5,106 nucleotides of DNA from an uncultured Thermomicrobiales bacterium. GTDB lineage: Bacteria > Chloroflexota > Chloroflexia > Thermomicrobiales > UBA6265. Positions 1 to 5,106 of this stretch are shown piece after piece. The DNA lies in contig CADCWH010000322.1 in assembly GCA_902806395.1 (NCBI GenBank), forward strand, positions 1 through 5,106. The letters run 5' to 3'. Position numbers and translations under genes: made by a program. The first letter of the stretch is position 1, and each line of letters opens with the position of its first letter. The notes beneath the pieces were generated by a model. It searched no databases and was not told the origin of the DNA. It saw nothing but the letters and a program-made list of their open reading frames with translations.

Positions 1-392
1 GCCGGTCCATTGCCCTGCCGGCGTCCGTCATCGACAACCTCCGGCGTCACCGGGTGCGACAGCTCGAGCGACGCCTGGCGCTGGGGGATGCCTGGGAGGA
101 TCGCGGGATGGTCTTCGCCAACGAGAGTGGCGCCCCGCTGCACGTCAATAGCCTGGCTAACCACTTTGAGAAGGTGACGACCGCCGCCGGCGTCCCGGTG
201 ATCCGCTTCCACGACATGCGGCACACGTCCGCGACGCTGATGCTGATCGGGGGAGAGCATCCCAAGGTGGTTGCCGAGCGGCTGGGGCACTCCGACGTGA
301 GCATCACCTTGAACCGCTATTCGCACGTCACCCCGGACATGCAGCGTCAGGCCGCCGACCGTCTCGACGCGATGATCGACCGGGCATCGTAG
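1..392 (+). CDS. Tyrosine recombinase/phage-type integrase, C-terminal part (5' end outside window)
   Basis: This is the C-terminal 129 codons of a tyrosine site-specific recombinase. The reading frame is already open at base 3 and has no start in the window, so the gene is cut by the window edge and is not shown to be broken. The catalytic box is clear: FHDMRHTSATLML carries the His (210-212) and second Arg (219-221) of the HxxR motif. LGHSDVSITLNRYSHV carries the downstream His (288-290) and the nucleophilic Tyr (318-320). The first catalytic Arg would lie upstream, outside the window. These enzymes cut and rejoin DNA at att sites through a 3'-phosphotyrosine intermediate. The gene ends 90 bases from the 3' end of a tRNA-Leu gene and points at it, as expected for an integrative element (phage, ICE or genomic island) using that tRNA as its attachment site. 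The family call is firm; the element type cannot be told. Confidence 0.93.
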   Translation, partial: RSIALPASVIDNLRRHRVRQLERRLALGDAWEDRGMVFANESGAPLHVNSLANHFEKVTTAAGVPVIRFHDMRHTSATLMLIGGEHPKVVAERLGHSDVSITLNRYSHVTPDMQRQAADRLDAMIDRAS

Positions 393-412
393 GCGCCCCG
401 TTTGGAGCGCCC

Positions 413-431
413 GTGACAAACTTGTGACAAA
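413..431 (+). repeat. Two direct copies of GTGACAAA, 11 bp apart
   Basis: Exact 8-base copies lie at 413-420 and 424-431, between the integrase stop and the tRNA. The 11-bp period places both on the same face of the helix. Closely spaced direct repeats beside an integrase gene and att site are often arm-type integrase or excisionase binding sites. That role is inferred here from position only. Confidence 0.55.
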
Positions 432-482
432 GGCGAGCGACGGGGACCAAAAACCCTGATAGATACGGGCCAGTTTACGTCG

Positions 483-510
483 TGGTGCCGGAGGGGGGAT
501 TCGAACCCCC
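483..510. other. Probable integration (att) site at the 3' end of tRNA-Leu
   Basis: The segment covers the CCA end, the acceptor 3' strand and the T arm of the tRNA gene. This is the part of a tRNA that tyrosine integrases most often use as crossover core, because integration then restores an intact gene. The facing integrase ends 90 bases away. The exact core cannot be delimited without the other end of the element, where a copy of some of these bases should occur. The extent given is approximate. Confidence 0.5.
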
Positions 511-566
511 ATGGGTTGCCCCGGCGCATTTTGAGTGCGCTGCGTATGCCATTTCGCCACTCCGGC
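483..566 (-). tRNA. tRNA-Leu (anticodon CAA)
   Basis: The minus strand folds into a complete class II tRNA of 81 nucleotides plus an encoded CCA (483-485). The acceptor stem GCCGGAG pairs perfectly with CTCCGGC, and the discriminator is A (486). The D arm is GCG/CGC around an AAATGGCATA loop. The anticodon stem GCGCA/TGCGC encloses CTCAAAA, giving anticodon CAA at 531-533, which reads UUG. The long variable arm (511-523) has a GGG/CCC stem closed by GCAA, as expected for leucine. The T arm is GGGGG-TTCGAAT-CCCCC. All stems are intact, so the gene looks functional despite serving as a likely integration target. Confidence 0.96.
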
Positions 567-593
567 AGGGTGGGTCGGCGGACGCCGTGGCCG

Positions 594-623
594 AGTATAC
601 AGGACGATCGTCCGAAGGCGGAA
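594..623 (-). promoter_or_regulatory. Candidate promoter of tRNA-Leu
   Basis: On the minus strand TATACT (594-599) matches a sigma-70 -10 box in five of six bases. It lies 28 bases before the mature tRNA 5' end, leaving a leader of roughly 20 bases. No canonical -35 is present. With an 18-base spacer the -35 hexamer would be TTCCGC (618-623), which lies inside the heptamer repeat. The -10 is reasonable and the -35 is weak. Confidence 0.5.
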
Positions 624-648
624 GGCGGAAGGCGGAAGGCGGAAGGCG
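614..648. repeat. Five perfect tandem copies of GAAGGCG
   Basis: Five uninterrupted 7-base units fill 614-648, followed by a partial GC. The array lies in the divergent spacer between the tRNA and the cox operon and covers the position where the -35 of the tRNA promoter should be. Perfect identity of the units suggests recent expansion or contraction by slippage, so copy number may vary between strains. A seven-base unit does not suit a coding role here, and no supported gene crosses it. Confidence 0.9.
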
Positions 649-680
649 GCAGTTGAGGGATCGTGGTGGAGGGGGCGGAG

Positions 681-708
681 TCGTCACGGCGGTGGTCCGC
701 GCTATGCT
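681..708 (+). promoter_or_regulatory. Weak candidate promoter for the cox maturation operon
   Basis: TCGTCA (681-686) and TATGCT (703-708) each match four of six consensus bases of sigma-70 -35 and -10 elements, with a 16-base spacer. Transcription would start near 715, giving a leader of about 75 bases before the chosen coxD start. In G+C-rich DNA such matches arise by chance, so this is tentative. The operon must nevertheless have a promoter in this spacer unless it is read through from further left, across the oppositely oriented tRNA. Confidence 0.3.
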
Positions 709-773
709 TGGGGAAGGATGAAGAGACGGGGCGGCTGCGAAGGCTGCTCCGTGGGTGGTGGGGTTGGACGGAT

Positions 774-780
774 GGGAGGA
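774..780 (+). promoter_or_regulatory. Ribosome binding site of coxD
   Basis: GGGAGGA lies 9 bases before GTG at 790 and is the best Shine-Dalgarno match ahead of coxD. It favours 790 over the alternative starts GTG 823 (weaker GGAG at 813-816) and ATG 865 (no suitable site nearby). Confidence 0.5.
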
Positions 781-789
781 CAGGTGGGC

Positions 790-1785
790 GTGATCGGGAC
801 TCTTGCGGCGACGGAGACGGCGGTGGGTGACGGTGGGAGAGACGGCACAGCGACGATCCTCGGCATGGGCGATGCCCACACCCGGTTCGGGAGGGTCGAC
901 GATCTGGAGCGAGCGCTCCAGGCGGAGCGCTACATCACCGATCGGGGTCTGGCGACCACCCTGTTCCTCACCCTGCGACTCCAGAAGCCACTCCTCCTCG
1001 AGGGTGAAGCGGGAGTCGGCAAGACCGAGATCGCCAAGACTCTCGCCTCCATCCTGGACGCACCTCTCATTCGCCTCCAATGCTATGAGGGTCTGGATGC
1101 CAGTTCCGCGATTTACGAGTGGGACTACCCGCGCCAGATGCTCTACCTGCGGACGTTGGAGGCGACCGCCGGGGGGACCACCACCGAGGCCGCCCGGCGG
1201 GACCTGTTTGGCGAGGACTTCCTCCTCAAGCGTCCCCTGCTCCAGGCGATCGATGCCGCCCATGACCGCGCCCCGATCCTCCTGATCGACGAGGTCGACC
1301 GGGCCGACCAGGAACTCGAAGCCTTCCTGCTCGAACTGCTGTCCGATTTCCAGGTGACGGTGCCCGAGCTAGGCACCATGCGGGCCGAGCACCTCCCCAT
1401 CGTGATCCTGACGTCGAACCGCACCCGGGAGATCCACGACGCGCTCAAGCGGCGCTGCCTCTACCACTGGATCGATTTCCCCACGATCGAGAAGGAGTTC
1501 CGCATCCTCCGGGCTCGGGTACCCGAAGCACCGGAAGACCTCGCTCGTCAGATCTGTGCGTTCACCCAGGGCCTGCGTGAGGTGGACCTGTTCAAGCCGC
1601 CCGGCATGGCCGAGACGATGGACTGGACCCGTGCCCTGTTGGCTCTGGGGAGCGACGAGCTGTCGCCGGACATCGTCGAGCAGACCCTGGGAGTGATCTT
1701 GAAGTACCAGGAGGATGTCGAGACGGTGCGGGGCGAGCGAGCCGACTGGCTCGTGAGCCGAGCCCTGCGCGCGGCCGCGTCCTGA
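790..1785 (+). CDS. coxD: MoxR-type AAA+ ATPase CoxD, molybdenum hydroxylase/CO dehydrogenase maturation
   Basis: This is a soluble AAA+ ATPase of the MoxR group, 331 residues from GTG 790. It shows Walker A GEAGVGKT (about residues 72-79), Walker B LLIDEVD with the Asp-Glu pair at 167-168, sensor 1 in LTSNRT (Asn 210), and the arginine-finger region LKRRCLYHW (about 219-226). The stretch ITDRGLATTLFLTLRLQKP before Walker A and the following VWA gene identify the CoxD subgroup. In Oligotropha carboxidovorans, CoxD is an ATP-dependent chaperone needed to complete the Mo/Cu active site of CO dehydrogenase. The same role on a related molybdenum hydroxylase is inferred here. The first 25 or so residues (to Met at 865) are Gly/Thr-rich and not family-like, so the true start may be 823 or 865. 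The frame stays open far upstream, through the repeat, but that part does not look coding. The stop codon overlaps the coxE ATG by one base. Confidence 0.9.
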   Translation: MIGTLAATETAVGDGGRDGTATILGMGDAHTRFGRVDDLERALQAERYITDRGLATTLFLTLRLQKPLLLEGEAGVGKTEIAKTLASILDAPLIRLQCYEGLDASSAIYEWDYPRQMLYLRTLEATAGGTTTEAARRDLFGEDFLLKRPLLQAIDAAHDRAPILLIDEVDRADQELEAFLLELLSDFQVTVPELGTMRAEHLPIVILTSNRTREIHDALKRRCLYHWIDFPTIEKEFRILRARVPEAPEDLARQICAFTQGLREVDLFKPPGMAETMDWTRALLALGSDELSPDIVEQTLGVILKYQEDVETVRGERADWLVSRALRAAAS

Positions 1786-3119
1786 TGGGCGGCGGTCTCC
1801 GTCCGGTGGAGTCGGCTCGCGAGACCTTGGACCGCGTCGTCGCCGGGGTCTCTGCCGACCGGGTGCGGGCGAATCTGGCTCGGTTTGGCCACGACCTCCG
1901 AGCGGCGGGGGTACCCCTCGGGTCCGGACAGCTCATCAACCTGGTCGAGGCACTGGCCGTGGTGGAGGTGTCCCGGCAACGGGAGGTGTATTTCGCCAGC
2001 CGGGCCACCACGGTCACCCGGCCAGAGCAGGTTCCCGCCTTCGACGCCGCCTTCGCGCGTTTCTGGCGCGAACTGGCCGGGTCCCAGCCCCTCCCAGTCG
2101 AGGCGTTCCTGCCAGAGATGATCGCCCCGCCGATCGCGGGACGTGAACCGGCCGAGTCTGACTCGGTCAACCGTGCCGATGGGAACGACGGAGGGGAGGG
2201 TGAAGAGGACCTCCGGACGTTGCTCGCGGTCGAGGGCACCGAGGACGAGGCAACGAACGGAGACGCCGAGGACCTCGAGGCACCGCCTGAGGACGTCGTC
2301 ATCTTCAGCGCTCGGGAGGTGCTGCGCGACAAGGACTTTGCCCAGTTCACCGCGGCCGAGGCGGCCGAGGCCCGACGGATCATCGAGGGGATGACCTGGC
2401 GCCTGGGCTCGCGCGAGACGCGCCGCCGCGAGGCGGCTGTTTCCGGCCGGTTCATCGACTATCGGCGAACATTGCGCGGCAGCATGGCGCACGGCGGCGT
2501 CCCGATCGACCTGCGCCACCGGCGTCGCCGGGAACGGATGCGCCCGCTGGTCTTGATCTGCGACATCTCCGGCTCGATGGATCGCTACTCCCGGCTCCTC
2601 CTGCGCTTCGTGCACGCCCTCGAACACGGTCTGGATGGCGTGGAGGTCTTCGTCTTCGGGACGCGCCTGACGCGCATCACCCGCGAATTGCGCCGCCGTG
2701 ATGTCGACCTGGCGATCCAGGAGGTCGCTGCCTCGGTGGAGGACTGGTCCGGCGGGACCCGGATCGGTGATGCGGTCAAGACCTTCAACTTTCGATGGAG
2801 TCGCCGGGTGCTGCGCTCCGGCGCGACCGTGGTGCTGATCAGTGACGGCTGGGACCGGGGCGAGCCGGAGTTGCTCGGTCGGGAGATGGCCCGTCTCCAG
2901 CGATCCTGCCGTCGTCTCGTCTGGCTCAACCCCCTGCTGGGTGCGCCGGGGTACCAACCGCTCACGCAGGGCATGCGGGCCGCGCTGCCCTACACCGACC
3001 ATTTCCTCCCCGTCCACAACCTCGCTAGCCTGGCAGCCCTGGCGGAATTGCTCGGGTCGGTCCGTGACACGCCGCCGTTACGACGGCACGTCCCGATTCC
3101 CCCGGCACGACGAGGGTAG
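1785..3119 (+). CDS. coxE: VWA-domain protein CoxE, partner of CoxD
   Basis: This 444-residue protein is of the CoxE-like VWA family, with no signal peptide or membrane segment evident. The N-terminal helical region (about 20-110) has the family pattern, including RAAGVPLGSGQLINLVEAL and the RPEQVPAFDAAF stretch. An acidic, low-complexity linker follows (about 121-171). A basic region (about 204-255) leads into the VWA domain. The metal-ion-dependent adhesion site is complete: DISGSM (260-265), GGTRIG (Thr 325) and SDGWD (Asp 354). VWA proteins of this type act as adaptors for a MoxR ATPase; in the cox system CoxE works with CoxD in assembling the active-site cluster. The ATG overlaps the coxD stop as TGATG. 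No Shine-Dalgarno sequence precedes it, so translation probably depends on ribosomes finishing coxD. The family assignment is secure; the client enzyme is unknown. Confidence 0.92.
   Translation: MGGGLRPVESARETLDRVVAGVSADRVRANLARFGHDLRAAGVPLGSGQLINLVEALAVVEVSRQREVYFASRATTVTRPEQVPAFDAAFARFWRELAGSQPLPVEAFLPEMIAPPIAGREPAESDSVNRADGNDGGEGEEDLRTLLAVEGTEDEATNGDAEDLEAPPEDVVIFSAREVLRDKDFAQFTAAEAAEARRIIEGMTWRLGSRETRRREAAVSGRFIDYRRTLRGSMAHGGVPIDLRHRRRRERMRPLVLICDISGSMDRYSRLLLRFVHALEHGLDGVEVFVFGTRLTRITRELRRRDVDLAIQEVAASVEDWSGGTRIGDAVKTFNFRWSRRVLRSGATVVLISDGWDRGEPELLGREMARLQRSCRRLVWLNPLLGAPGYQPLTQGMRAALPYTDHFLPVHNLASLAALAELLGSVRDTPPLRRHVPIPPARRG
3112..3117 (+). promoter_or_regulatory. Ribosome binding site of coxF, inside the end of coxE
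   Basis: GAGGGT overlaps the last codons of coxE; its GAGG core ends 8 bases before GTG 3124. A second GAGG (3136-3139) lies 5 bases before ATG 3145. Both starts are therefore usable, and the choice between them is close. Confidence 0.4.
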
Positions 3120-3123
3120 ACGG

Positions 3124-3972
3124 GTGACCGAGAGTGAGGGTCAGATGCCCGCAGATCACCAGTCGAGCGTCGCTCCGGGTGTGCTAACGCGTATTCATTC
3201 CGCCCTGCGTGATGCCATCGCCCGCGGGCGACCGGCCGTCGTCGCGACGGTGGTCGCCGGGGATTCGATCGGTGCCAAGGTCTTCGTATCCGGGCAGACG
3301 GTGGTCGGTGGCCTTGGAGACGGACTCGATGCCGCCGTGCTGACCGATGCCCGAGCCGCCCTGGATGCGGACCGCTCTGAGACGCGTGATTATCAGACCG
3401 CCGCCGGCGGGCGGTCGACCGTGTTCATCCAGGCGTACCCGGCCCCGTTCACCCTCGTCATCTGCGGTGCGGTCCACGTTGCACAGGCCCTGGCGAACCT
3501 GGCTCTGCCGCTTGGCTACCGGGTCGTCGTCACGGACGCTCGGGCGACGCTCGCGACACCAGAGCGATTTCCCTCCATCCACGACCTGGTCGTGGCATGG
3601 CCCGACCAAGCCCTGCCCGGCCTCGATCTCGACCGCCGGTCTGCCATCGCCGTGCTGACCCACGACCCCAAGTTCGATGAACCGGCCCTCTCAGCGGCCC
3701 TCGCGACTCCGGCCAGCTACATCGGCGCGATCGGCAGCCGCAAGACTCACGAGGACCGGCGAGAGCGCCTGCGCGAGGCCGGTATCCCCGACGACCAGAT
3801 CGCCCGCATCAGGGGTCCGATCGGTCTCAACATCGGGGCTGACACGCCCGAGGAGATGGCTGTCTCGATCTTGGCCGAGATCATCGCCGTTCGCCACGGC
3901 CGCCCGGGGGGGATGCTGACCGAGGCCAGCGGCGCCATCCGCGGCGATGTGGTCACCTCAGAGTCGAATTGA
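3124..3972 (+). CDS. coxF: XdhC/CoxI family protein (CoxF-like), molybdenum cofactor sulfuration/insertion factor
   Basis: This is a 282-residue XdhC/CoxI family protein from GTG 3124, or 275 residues from ATG 3145. The N-terminal domain (about 20-70) has RGRPAVVATVV, then GAK (50-52) and GGLGD (62-66). The C-terminal half is an XdhC-type Rossmann domain. It starts at GAVHVAQAL (Gly 115), has an Asp (138) ending the second strand, and carries the signatures YIGAIGSRKT (199-208) and GPIGLNIGADTPEE (231-244). Characterised XdhC proteins bind the molybdenum cofactor, protect it during sulfuration and hand it to the apo-hydroxylase; CoxF is the cox counterpart. This protein lacks the cysteine-bearing GGCxE-type motif of XdhC proper. 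Its only cysteine (114) adjoins the Rossmann glycine. The gene starts 4 bases after coxE and overlaps mocA, between the chaperone pair and the cofactor enzyme. Family call firm, exact chemistry inferred. Confidence 0.92.
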   Translation: MTESEGQMPADHQSSVAPGVLTRIHSALRDAIARGRPAVVATVVAGDSIGAKVFVSGQTVVGGLGDGLDAAVLTDARAALDADRSETRDYQTAAGGRSTVFIQAYPAPFTLVICGAVHVAQALANLALPLGYRVVVTDARATLATPERFPSIHDLVVAWPDQALPGLDLDRRSAIAVLTHDPKFDEPALSAALATPASYIGAIGSRKTHEDRRERLREAGIPDDQIARIRGPIGLNIGADTPEEMAVSILAEIIAVRHGRPGGMLTEASGAIRGDVVTSESN

Positions 3973-4646
3973 GCGACGGAACGCAGTCTGCCTGGTCCGA
4001 ACGACTCGAGAATGTCGATTCACGGATGGAGCACGGGGTCACACGCACCAGATCCGGCGTATCGGGCGTCATACTCGCCGCCGGGCGATCCTCACGGATG
4101 GGGGCGCCGAAACTCCTTTTGCCGCTGGGTGGTGAACCGCTGCTCCGGCATGTGGTCCGGGCCGCCGAGCGTTCGCGGCTGGATGAGGTGCTGGTCGTGG
4201 TCGGTTACGAGGCCGACCGGGTCACCGCCGCGATCGAAGACCTGGGGTGCCGGGTCGTCCTGAATCCCGACTTTCGCCACGGGCAGGCCAGTTCCCTGCG
4301 AAGGGGCGTGTCGGCGGTCTCGCACCAATCGGGTGCCGTCATGATCCTATTGGGCGACCAGCCCGAGGTGTCGACCGTCGTGATCGACGAGGTGATCGGT
4401 GCGTATACGGGAAGCGGCGCGTCTATCGTCCGTCCGTCGTACCGGGGCGTGCTGGGGCACCCCGTCCTGTTCGGCCGCGACCACTTTCTCGCCCTGATCG
4501 CCACCGCCGGCGATTCTGGCGCCCGGGATCTGCTCCGCCGCCACGCCGGTTCGGTCGTCCGGGTGGACATCGACGCGGAGCCCCCGCCCGATGTCGATAC
4601 CCCCGGCGCGTTTGCGGCCTTGGTCGCCCGGTGGCCCGTTCCTTGA
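3969..4646 (+). CDS. mocA: MobA-like NTP transferase, probable molybdenum cofactor cytidylyltransferase (MocA)
   Basis: The product is 225 residues from TTG 3969. It has the nucleotidyltransferase signature LAAGRSSRMGAPK (36-48), where the glycine-rich loop binds the NTP, then GDQPEVS (129-135), GHP (163-165), GDSGARDLL (181-189) and DVDTPG (208-213). The LAAGxSxRMG form, GDQP and GDSGARDLL fit the MocA/CoxMocA branch, which transfers CMP from CTP to molybdopterin-Mo to form MCD. MobA proper makes MGD and has a different signature loop. MCD is the cofactor of CO dehydrogenase and other xanthine oxidase-family enzymes, which agrees with the upstream cox genes. TTG 3969 shares TTGA with the coxF stop, giving a 4-base overlap, but has no good Shine-Dalgarno sequence. 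ATG 4026, 13 codons before the conserved GVILAAG core, is the alternative. CTP specificity is inferred. Confidence 0.9.
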   Translation: MSDGTQSAWSERLENVDSRMEHGVTRTRSGVSGVILAAGRSSRMGAPKLLLPLGGEPLLRHVVRAAERSRLDEVLVVVGYEADRVTAAIEDLGCRVVLNPDFRHGQASSLRRGVSAVSHQSGAVMILLGDQPEVSTVVIDEVIGAYTGSGASIVRPSYRGVLGHPVLFGRDHFLALIATAGDSGARDLLRRHAGSVVRVDIDAEPPPDVDTPGAFAALVARWPVP

Positions 4647-5106
4647 GGCCAACGTGGTGAGTCCGGTCATCCGCCACGGCATCACAGACGAGGTTTTTCG
4701 CCTCAACGACCGATGACGACCGTCTCCCTGAGTGAGTAGAACAAGTTCGACGACCTCCCGCGGATGCGGAGAGGCGGCGTGTTCACTGTCCGTGGGGAGG
4801 AATGCCCTAGCACCCGCGGTGCTGGAATCGCCGTCAGGTCACCGAACAGTCCGTCTGGTGCGCTCGGGGTTCCAGAATGTGTAGCGCACCATGAATGCGA
4901 TCGGGCGTGCCCGCCGCGGCGAACGGTCGCGCGATCTCTCTTCCGGTCATCATTGACGGTGATGGCGCCGGGCCGAGTCCGCGTTACGGGTGAGGATGTA
5001 GTGCCGCCGCTCGGCCTGGCACCAGCGGTGCGACGACCGGACCCGACGCACCCGGCGGCGTGGGGCATGGCGGCCACGCGCGAGCCGGCGAACACATGCG
5101 GGAGAC
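4647..5106. other. About 460 bases without a supported gene
   Basis: All six frames were considered. The longest open frame (minus strand, 4703-5095) gives an Arg/Ser/Gly/Pro-rich product with no recognisable motif and a composition typical of chance frames in G+C-rich DNA. The plus frames are broken by frequent stops. No tRNA, CRISPR-like array, insertion-sequence end or long repeat was seen. The segment contains small hairpins (4690-4704, 4807-4825, 4948-4964), but none is followed by a T run. It may be an ordinary spacer holding the operon terminator and the upstream region of a gene beyond the window, or a decayed gene. Confidence 0.6.
4807..4825. other. Perfect small hairpin AGCACC-CGC-GGTGCT
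   Basis: A six-base perfect stem (4809-4814 with 4818-4823) encloses a CGC loop. It extends by a T-G and a C-G pair to 4807-4825. It lies 160 bases beyond mocA, inside the gene-free stretch. There is no T tract on either strand, so an intrinsic terminator is not supported. It could stabilise a transcript 3' end, be an inverted-repeat protein site, or be chance. Confidence 0.4.

Noticed and set aside
392..411. Imperfect hairpin GGCGC/GCGCC just after the integrase stop as a terminator
   Set aside because: The five-pair stem is not followed by a T run; in such G+C-rich sequence it is weak evidence.
535..789. Upstream extension of coxD, including ATG 718 and ATG 772
   Set aside because: The frame is open but the product is Arg/Gly-rich and begins inside the tRNA. 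CoxD proteins start shortly before the ITDRGLAT-like segment, and the best ribosome site points to 790.
475..1263. Open frame of 262 codons on the minus strand across the tRNA, the spacer and the start of coxD
   Set aside because: It runs through an intact tRNA gene and the heptamer array, and its product is low-complexity with no recognisable domain.
1548..3017. Long open frame (489 codons) on the minus strand opposite coxE and the end of coxD
   Set aside because: The plus strand here carries clear AAA+ and VWA motifs. The antisense product has no motif and is a usual by-product of G+C-rich codon use.
4690..4704. GAGG-TTTTTCG-CCTC as an intrinsic terminator of the operon
   Set aside because: The stem has only four pairs and the T run lies in the loop, not after the stem.
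4794..4810. GGGGAGG followed by ATG as a gene start
   Set aside because: The spacing is one base and the frame reads ATG CCC TAG, ending at once.
4948..4964. CATCA/TGATG inverted repeat as an operator
   Set aside because: Five bases with a seven-base loop are expected by chance, and no regulator or adjacent gene start supports it.
4703..5095. Open frame of 130 codons on the minus strand after mocA
   Set aside because: No motif, no convincing ribosome site, and a chance-like Arg/Ser/Pro-rich composition.

Overview
The window is high-G+C bacterial DNA. Its content is a tRNA-associated integrase, an intact tRNA gene, and a compact operon for molybdenum-hydroxylase (carbon monoxide dehydrogenase type) maturation. 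G+C richness, the CoxD/CoxE/short-XdhC/MocA combination and the style of the proteins would fit a Chloroflexota member such as the Thermomicrobia/Sphaerobacter group. An actinobacterium cannot be excluded from sequence alone, so the taxonomic guess is weak.

Left edge (1-566): the C-terminal catalytic half of a tyrosine recombinase runs in from outside the window and stops at 392. It is followed by about 90 non-coding bases with a short direct repeat (GTGACAAA twice, 11 bp apart). Then comes a complete tRNA-Leu(CAA) gene on the minus strand (483-566, CCA encoded). The integrase 3' end faces the tRNA 3' end, the classic arrangement of an integrative element inserted at a tRNA. The element would extend leftwards out of the window, and everything right of the tRNA would be host backbone.

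Divergent spacer (567-789): this holds a -10-like box for the tRNA (TATACT, minus strand), five tandem copies of the heptamer GAAGGCG at about its -35 position, a weak candidate promoter for the rightward operon, and a good Shine-Dalgarno sequence (GGGAGGA).

Operon (790-4646): four tightly packed plus-strand genes. They are coxD (MoxR-type AAA+ ATPase), coxE (VWA protein with a complete MIDAS motif), coxF (XdhC/CoxI family, short cysteine-poor form) and mocA (MobA-like molybdenum cofactor cytidylyltransferase). Junctions are a 1-base overlap (TGATG), a gap of only 4 bases, and a 4-base overlap (TTGA), which suggests one transcript with translational coupling. By family knowledge, MocA would make the cytosine-dinucleotide form of the molybdenum cofactor. 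CoxF would handle its sulfuration or insertion, and the CoxD-CoxE pair would remodel the apo-enzyme so that the metal cluster can be completed. The enzyme being matured (large, medium and small subunits) is not in the window: tRNA and integrase lie to the left, and about 460 bases without a convincing gene lie to the right.

Right edge (4647-5106): no gene I can support, a few small hairpins, no clear intrinsic terminator.
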